40,995 nt of DNA from Collinsella sp. TF06-26 (GTDB lineage: Bacteria; Actinomycetota; Coriobacteriia; Coriobacteriales; Coriobacteriaceae): NCBI RefSeq assembly GCF_002232035.1, contig NZ_NKXR01000017.1, forward strand, positions 1 through 40,995, written 5' to 3'. Positions 36,575 to 40,995 of the stretch are shown piece after piece. Each line of letters opens with the position of its first letter. The first letter of the stretch is position 1. The position numbers and the translations under genes are program-made. The notes under the pieces were generated by a model that was not told the DNA's origin, searched no databases, and was given only the letters and a program-made list of their open reading frames with translations.

Positions 36575-37403
36575 TGATAGCCTCCTTATGGGCAGCGAAA
36601 TCGGCGATGATCTGGGCATATTCCTCATCGTTGGGCAGGTGATGATGCCAGCCGGCCTTGTCCTCCATAACGGGCGAGCCATAGCCCTTCACCGTGTTGA
36701 GGATGATGACCGTAGGCTTTCCCTTAGTCTCGGCCGCAAGCGTCAGCGCGGCGTCGATGGCCTGGACGTCGTTGCCCGGAATGGAGAGCACGTTCCAACC
36801 GAAGGCGGCCCAGCGCTCCTCCTGCGAGTCCTGCTTCATGACGTCCTCGGTGCTGCCGCTAATCTGCAGGCGGTTGCGATCCACGAGCGCGCACAGGTTA
36901 TCGAGCTGGTAGTTGCCGCCGCTCATGGCGCCCTCCCAGACCGAGCCCTCGGCAAGCTCGCCGTCGCCCATGATGGTGTAGACGCGGTAGTCGCGGCCGT
37001 CCATCTTGCCGGCAAGCGCCATGCCGACGGCCACGGGCAGGCCATGGCCCAGCGAGCCCGAGTTCATCTCGATGCCCTTGAGCTTGTTGTTGGGGTGGCC
37101 AATGTAGGGGCTGCCGAACTTAGAGAAGCGGGCCTTGACGTCATCGAGGTCCAGATAGCCCTCGTGGCAGAGCACCGCGTAGTAGGCCTCCATGGCATGG
37201 CCCTTGGAGAGCACGAAGCGATCGCGATTGGGATCGTCGACGGTCTCGGGCGAAATGTTGAGGTGGTTGGCGTAGAGGGTCATCAGCGCATCGATGACCG
37301 ACATGTCGCCGCCGATGTGGCCGCCGGCGCCAGCCATGATGATATCGACGCAATCGCGGCGAAGGTCCCAACGCAGGGACTCAAGCTCTTCGATAGTTGC
37401 CAT
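36567..37403 (-). CDS. Transketolase-type N-terminal (TPP-binding) subunit
   Basis: A 278-residue subunit with the TPP-binding domain. GHIGGDMSVIDAL (28-40) and KGHAMEAYYAVL are typical of transketolase. The TPP/metal motif starts at GDGEL (146-150) and continues through the segment ending in LDNLCALVDRN. It pairs with the next gene, which overlaps it by 8 bases. The start at 37403 has GAGGAG 8 bases upstream. It follows the isomerase gene by only 2 bases, so isomerase, both transketolase subunits and kinase form one operon. No aldolase is present. Confidence 0.93.
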   Translation of the reverse strand: MATIEELESLRWDLRRDCVDIIMAGAGGHIGGDMSVIDALMTLYANHLNISPETVDDPNRDRFVLSKGHAMEAYYAVLCHEGYLDLDDVKARFSKFGSPYIGHPNNKLKGIEMNSGSLGHGLPVAVGMALAGKMDGRDYRVYTIMGDGELAEGSVWEGAMSGGNYQLDNLCALVDRNRLQISGSTEDVMKQDSQEERWAAFGWNVLSIPGNDVQAIDAALTLAAETKGKPTVIILNTVKGYGSPVMEDKAGWHHHLPNDEEYAQIIADFAAHKEAING

Positions 37404-37405
37404 TT

Positions 37406-38806
37406 CTACTCTCCTCGCAGGTAAGCTTTGACGTCTTCTTTGATGGGGTCGTACAGGTCGGGGGCAATGCCAATGTACTTGCACGCCTCGTAGAGCACCG
37501 GCACCACGTTGGCGTGAATGGCGACGCAGTGGTGGATGTAGGGACCCTCGACGATCTTGGCCTCGAGGCGCTTGAGGTTTTCGACCTCGACCCACAGGTA
37601 GGTGCCCATGCCGGCCGGGCCGTCGATGCCGCGGGCGTTGCCCAACAGCAGCGAATACTCGCCGTTGTCGCCGTCAAAGCGGGCAAGGGTGAGGTCGCCG
37701 TGCTTGGCCTCGGCCGTCAGTGCGCCGGGGTGATCGAAGGCCAGCGGGTAGGTGAGCTTGGGCTTGACGGCCGCGCAGCTGCAGGGCCAGGGGCCGCAGT
37801 GCTGCAGCAGCTCGCCGTTCTCGTTATCGGGATGACGCACGGTCCAGTCGGCGAACATGCCGCGGTGACGGCCCAGGTCGGCGGCCTCGACCATCAGCGC
37901 GGTGATGGCGCCGTGGATGTCGGTCTCGCAGACGATGGGGATGCCCATCTCGTTGAGGATTGCGTTGGCGGCGCAGGGCATAATGCCCAGCTCGTCCTGC
38001 AGGGCGTTCCAGCACTGGATGGCACCGGCGTTGCAGCCGTACTTCTCGACCAGGCGCTTCATGGCAATGGCAAGTCCTGCGACCGCGGGGACCTTGTCCT
38101 CGGGAATGCAAATCTCAAAGCTGTCGTTGATGTGGGCAAGCATGGCGGCCATGGCCTGCTCGTCGGCCTGGGCGTCGCGCACAGCCTGGACAAGCTCGGT
38201 CATGGGGATGGGCGAAAGCTGGATGTTGAACTTCTCGAGCAGCTCGCCCTCGTTGCACATGGTCGACCAGAAGTCGAACGGGCGGGTGGCCATCTGCAGG
38301 ATGCGGGTGTGCTTGAAGGTCTTGACCACGTTGCACACGGCCAAGAAGTCCCAAACGCCGCGCTCGAACTCGGGGTCGGTCAGGCGGCAGTTGGTCATAT
38401 AGGTGAAGGGAACCTGGAAGCGGCGAAGTACCTTGCCGGTGGCGAACAGGCCGCACTGGCTATCGCGCAGGCGGGTGCCGTCGGGCTCGGGGCGCTCGTC
38501 GCGCGGACCCCACAGCAGCACGGGCAGGCCGAGCTCGCGGGCAAGGCGGGCGCAAACGTACTCGGTGCCAAAGTTGGCGTGGCACAGCATGATGCCGTCG
38601 ACGCCCTCGGCGCGGAACTTTTTGACGATAGGCTCGATATGGCTGTCGTCGAACAGCAGACCCTCATCGTTGATGTCGTCGATATCCACGATGTCGACGC
38701 CGATCTCGCGCAGGCGATCAGCCGTCAGCCCGCGATACTTGATCGCGTCCGGCGCGCTAAAGATGCTGCGGCGCGTGGGCACAAAACCGAGCTTGATCTT
38801 ATCCAT
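37406..38806 (-). CDS. L-fucose/L-arabinose isomerase-like protein
   Basis: A 466-residue protein of the fucose/arabinose isomerase superfamily, which interconverts aldoses and ketoses with a divalent metal. The metal ligands Glu294 and Asp296 are in CETDIHGA, and a His-rich C-terminal segment (YIHHCVAIHANV, ~425-436) should supply the third ligand. It is shorter than classic FucI (~590) and closer to unassigned isomerase-like proteins. First gene of the four-gene operon. With a kinase and a transketolase downstream and no aldolase, fucose use is unlikely; conversion of apiose to apulose, or of a pentose to its ketose, fits better. Its promoter region has TAAACA-type half-sites like those before EIIBC. 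Confidence 0.88.
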   Translation of the reverse strand: MDKIKLGFVPTRRSIFSAPDAIKYRGLTADRLREIGVDIVDIDDINDEGLLFDDSHIEPIVKKFRAEGVDGIMLCHANFGTEYVCARLARELGLPVLLWGPRDERPEPDGTRLRDSQCGLFATGKVLRRFQVPFTYMTNCRLTDPEFERGVWDFLAVCNVVKTFKHTRILQMATRPFDFWSTMCNEGELLEKFNIQLSPIPMTELVQAVRDAQADEQAMAAMLAHINDSFEICIPEDKVPAVAGLAIAMKRLVEKYGCNAGAIQCWNALQDELGIMPCAANAILNEMGIPIVCETDIHGAITALMVEAADLGRHRGMFADWTVRHPDNENGELLQHCGPWPCSCAAVKPKLTYPLAFDHPGALTAEAKHGDLTLARFDGDNGEYSLLLGNARGIDGPAGMGTYLWVEVENLKRLEAKIVEGPYIHHCVAIHANVVPVLYEACKYIGIAPDLYDPIKEDVKAYLRGE

Positions 38807-38828
38807 GTACGTCCTCCCCTAATTACAT

Positions 38829-38963
38829 GTTCAGTAAACAGATGCGTGTTTCGTTTTGTTCTGTTTACTAAATGTTTTACTCTTCTGTTTAGAAGTTTAA
38901 CGCGAAATACCCGTAGACGGTAGAGAAATCAGCCTAAACGGTATGTAAACAATCTGAACATAC
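38829..38963. promoter_or_regulatory. Promoter region with repeated TGTTTA half-sites
   Basis: AGTAAACA (38833-38840) and TGTTTACT (38862-38869) are exact complements 21 bases apart. CTGTTTAG (38885-38892) and GTATGT…ACATAC (38941-38963, around TAAACAATCTGA) follow. The half-sites match the palindromes at 18270, 18507 and 18590. Likely binding area of the adjacent LacI protein; no single full palindrome is seen here. Confidence 0.5.
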
Positions 38964-38972
38964 AAGGGCAAC

Positions 38973-39001
38973 AAAAAGAGGGCCCCGAAGGACCCTCTTT
39001 T
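38973..39001 (-). terminator. Terminator of the lacI-type gene
   Basis: On the - strand AAAAGAGGGTCC, loop TTCG, GGGCCCTCTTTTT: a stable tetraloop hairpin with a T-run. Confidence 0.85.
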
Positions 39002-39063
39002 GAATAGCGCTATGTTTACTGCCCTAGCGAGCTTTGGCACGCTGCAGGCGATGCCGTCTCCGC

Positions 39064-40074
39064 CTAGATTTCGCGCACGCTCTGGCGCTCGACAAAATAG
39101 GTCGACACAGCCGTTTTGCAGGTGTAGCTCTTGGGATTGCGGATGTTGCCCACCAGGCGGCGCACCGCGATCTCACCCACCTCGTGCTTGGGAACATGCA
39201 CCGTGGTGAGCGGCGGGTTGGAAAATGCGCCCAGAGATAGGTCGTCAAAGCCGATGATCGAGACATCCTCGGGCACGCGAATGCCGTGCTCGTTGAACGC
39301 GCGCATGGCACCCACGGCGAGCACGTCGTTCTCGGCAAAGAAAGCCGTCGGCAGGTCGTCGTGCGAGGCATTGTCGAGCCACGCGCCCATGTCGCGATAA
39401 GCGCCCTCGAGCGTGGTGCCCAGCGTGACGCGCCATGCCGGATTGGCCTCGAGGTCCGCATCCTCAAGCGCTTGGCGATAGCCGCGCTCGCGGTCCTTAA
39501 AGTTGCGGATACGAAGGTCGCCCGCCAGATAGCCGATTTGCTTGTGACCTTTCTCGATAAGGTAGTCCACGGCACGCAGCACCGAATCGGTATTGGCAAT
39601 GACCACGGCATCAAAGTACTGGCGGTCGCTCCAGCCATCGAGCACAATCAGGTGGGCGGCGGCGTTAGCGAACAGGGCGTAGTCCTCCTCGCCCAACTCC
39701 GTACCCATTAGTACAATAGCGGCGGCCGGATCGGCAATCAGGCCCTCGACCTGCGGACGCACGGCGTCTAGGTCGCTAAAGTCGAGCGAGACAAAGCTCG
39801 TGCTCATGCCGTGGCGACGCGCCTGGCGCTCCACGCCCTCGATGACCGCGGGGTGGAAGGTGCTCTCGTCCAGGATGGCGCCCGTCTTGCGCGCGAGCAC
39901 AAACTGGATGCTCTCGAGCTGCGTCGACTGCTGATAGCCGAGCGACTGCGCGCACTCCAGGATGACTTTGGCGGTCTCCTCGCTCACGCTGCGCTTGCGG
40001 TTGAGCGCGTTGGACACGGTTGCGGGCGAAAAACCGGTGATGCGGCTGATCTCGCGAACACTTGCTTTGGCCAT
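39064..40074 (-). CDS. LacI-family transcriptional regulator
   Basis: A 336-residue repressor. The LacI helix-turn-helix and hinge are at residues 1-~60 (VREISRITGFSPATVSNALNRKRSVSEET). A periplasmic-binding-protein-like effector domain follows (~62-330). The start at 40074 fits the usual short N-terminus of the family; a GGGG run serves as a modest ribosome site. It is on the same strand as the isomerase operon and upstream of it, separated by a good terminator, and its own promoter region carries TAAACA/TGTTTA arms (40158-40179), suggesting autoregulation. Inferred regulon: itself, the isomerase-transketolase-kinase operon, EIIBC with GH140, and the esterase. Confidence 0.94.
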   Translation of the reverse strand: MAKASVREISRITGFSPATVSNALNRKRSVSEETAKVILECAQSLGYQQSTQLESIQFVLARKTGAILDESTFHPAVIEGVERQARRHGMSTSFVSLDFSDLDAVRPQVEGLIADPAAAIVLMGTELGEEDYALFANAAAHLIVLDGWSDRQYFDAVVIANTDSVLRAVDYLIEKGHKQIGYLAGDLRIRNFKDRERGYRQALEDADLEANPAWRVTLGTTLEGAYRDMGAWLDNASHDDLPTAFFAENDVLAVGAMRAFNEHGIRVPEDVSIIGFDDLSLGAFSNPPLTTVHVPKHEVGEIAVRRLVGNIRNPKSYTCKTAVSTYFVERQSVREI

Positions 40075-40157
40075 TGTTCCCCCTAGCAACGGTCGTGGCG
40101 GAGCATCGTGGCCTGACCGCCCCGTGACTCGACAACTAAACGACCGCAAATTCAATC

Positions 40158-40179
40158 TAAACAGAATAGTAAATGTTTA
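40158..40179. promoter_or_regulatory. LacI-type half-sites upstream of lacI
   Basis: TAAACA (40158-40163) and TGTTTA (40174-40179) as inverted half-sites 10 bases apart, 84 bases before the start codon. The wider 317-base gap 40075-40391 also holds an AAAAAAGCCCGTCCC element (40252-40267) and probably the end of the IS110 element; no other gene seen. Confidence 0.45.
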
Positions 40180-40391
40180 ATAGCTAGTTTAGCCTGTTGT
40201 CAAGCGAAGCGACGCGACTATTCCCCCAACGGGCGTATTTACTCGGTAGCTAAAAAAGCCCGTCCCAAATTGACTACATGGGGCGTGTCTCTATGGTTTT
40301 GTCAACCGCGTGCTTCGCGCCATTTCGGCATGACGCATCCGGGCGCCAGGCGCCCCCGCTCGGTTTCCTCTTTGGTTGATCCCGCCGCCCG

Positions 40392-40995
40392 CTAGGCCGC
40401 GTACGGGACGGCGTCGCGCATGATCGCGTAAATGACCTTGAGCCTCTTCCTCGCGACCGCCTTCAGCGCCTTGCTGTGCCTCATCCCCCTCGCCCTGCAC
40501 TCCCCGTAGTACCTCCCGAACCTGTTGTCCGTGCCGATGAGGGAGTTGCAGCTGAATATGAGCAGGTTCTTGAGCTGCCTGTTCCCGCCGTGCTGCGGCG
40601 ACGTCGACCTGATGCTGCTCCCGGAGCGCCTGTCCCGCGGCGCCACGCCGCAGTAGCTCGCGAGCTCGTCGTGCCCCCTGAACGCGGATATGTCGATCGA
40701 CGTCACCAGCGCCGCGGCGGTCTTGGGGCCGATCCCGGGCACCGTGAGGAGGCACTCGTAGACCTCGTCTCCCGCCAGCGAGTCGGCCACGAGCGAGTCG
40801 AGTTCCTCGATGTCGGCGTCGAGGGAGGCTATCTCCCGGGCGAGTATCCGGACCGCGACGTCCTCGCCGGCCGGCAGCCGCCTTCCCGAGCGCGACGAGG
40901 CCAGCAGCGCCTCCCAGAGCCTCCTGGCCCCCGCCGCGGGGGCGCCCGCGCGCCTGGCGGCGCCCGAGAACCTGCGCCAGCCGGCGGCGGAGCAC
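40392..40995 (-). mobile_element. IS110-family transposase, 3' part (cut by window edge)
   Basis: At least 200 codons, open to the window end; the start lies beyond it. The C-terminal Transposase_20 domain is clear: VPGIGPKTAAALVTSID, FRGHDELASYCGVAPRDRRSG, GGNRQLKNLL and ALKAVARKRLKVIYAIM. The DEDD-type N-terminal RuvC-like domain is outside the window. Codon use is more extreme in GC than in neighbouring genes. The element's right end should lie between about 40250 and 40391. IS110 elements lack inverted repeats, so the end cannot be fixed from this copy alone. Its bridge RNA, if encoded upstream of the gene as in the IS110 group, would also be outside the window. Confidence 0.88.

Noticed and set aside
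40291-40995. Second long - strand frame overlapping the IS110 transposase
   Set aside because: Arg/Gly-rich frame-shifted shadow; the frame at 40392-40995 carries the Transposase_20 motifs.

Overview
The window looks like chromosomal DNA of a gut coriobacterium, most probably a Collinsella. Supporting this are high GC, a LuxR regulator fused to a 12-TM transporter-like domain, stand-alone zinc-ribbon/SPFH genes, PTS-based use of plant beta-glucosides, and many short palindromic intergenic repeats. The genus assignment is inference; there is no rRNA or tRNA here to confirm it.

Layout. 1-8.2 kb: a small lipoprotein, a stand-alone glucose-family PTS IIA, a 6-phospho-beta-glucosidase (GH1), an AraC regulator, a large cytoplasmic GH106-like glycosidase and an RpiR/SIS regulator. 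8.3-15 kb: an XRE regulator fused to a complete desulfoferrodoxin-type module, pyrE, a Mg2+ P-type ATPase behind a leader peptide ORF, and a membrane LuxR regulator with a G10 tract in its ribosome-binding position. 15.2-21.8 kb: a GH140/DUF4038 apiosidase-like enzyme, a PTS EIIBC permease, a divergent Ig-fold esterase and a DUF1593 protein. 22.1-26.5 kb: a zinc-ribbon/SPFH operon like Bacillus ydjGHI, plus a lipoprotein. 26.5-30.5 kb: a translationally coupled sensor / histidine kinase / NarL-type regulator operon. 30.8-40.1 kb: a second GH1, a DUF4867 protein, luxS, then a four-gene operon (fucose-isomerase-like, split transketolase in two subunits, FGGY kinase) next to a LacI regulator. The right edge holds the 3' part of an IS110 transposase.

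How it may fit together. EIIBC has no IIA domain and could be phosphorylated by the separate IIA at 1048-1584. Imported glycoside phosphates would be cut by the two GH1 enzymes. Both GH1 genes carry the same pair of upstream direct repeats at the same spacing, probably bound by the AraC protein encoded beside the first one. TAAACA/TGTTTA palindromes occur between EIIBC and the esterase, upstream of the isomerase-transketolase-kinase operon and upstream of lacI, suggesting one LacI regulon. A GH140-like enzyme, an isomerase, a kinase and a two-subunit transketolase without an aldolase match the known outline of D-apiose catabolism (apiose, apulose, apulose-4-phosphate).

The least explained signal is a structured element present three times on the + strand (73-251, 7092-7236, 9121-9298). 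Its stems covary while single-stranded blocks stay fixed (ACAGCGA, GAAA, GCAGCGTCGAGC), as expected of a small-RNA family. Intergenic space is otherwise filled by at least five families of short palindromic repeats, one of which forms the C-terminus of a protein.
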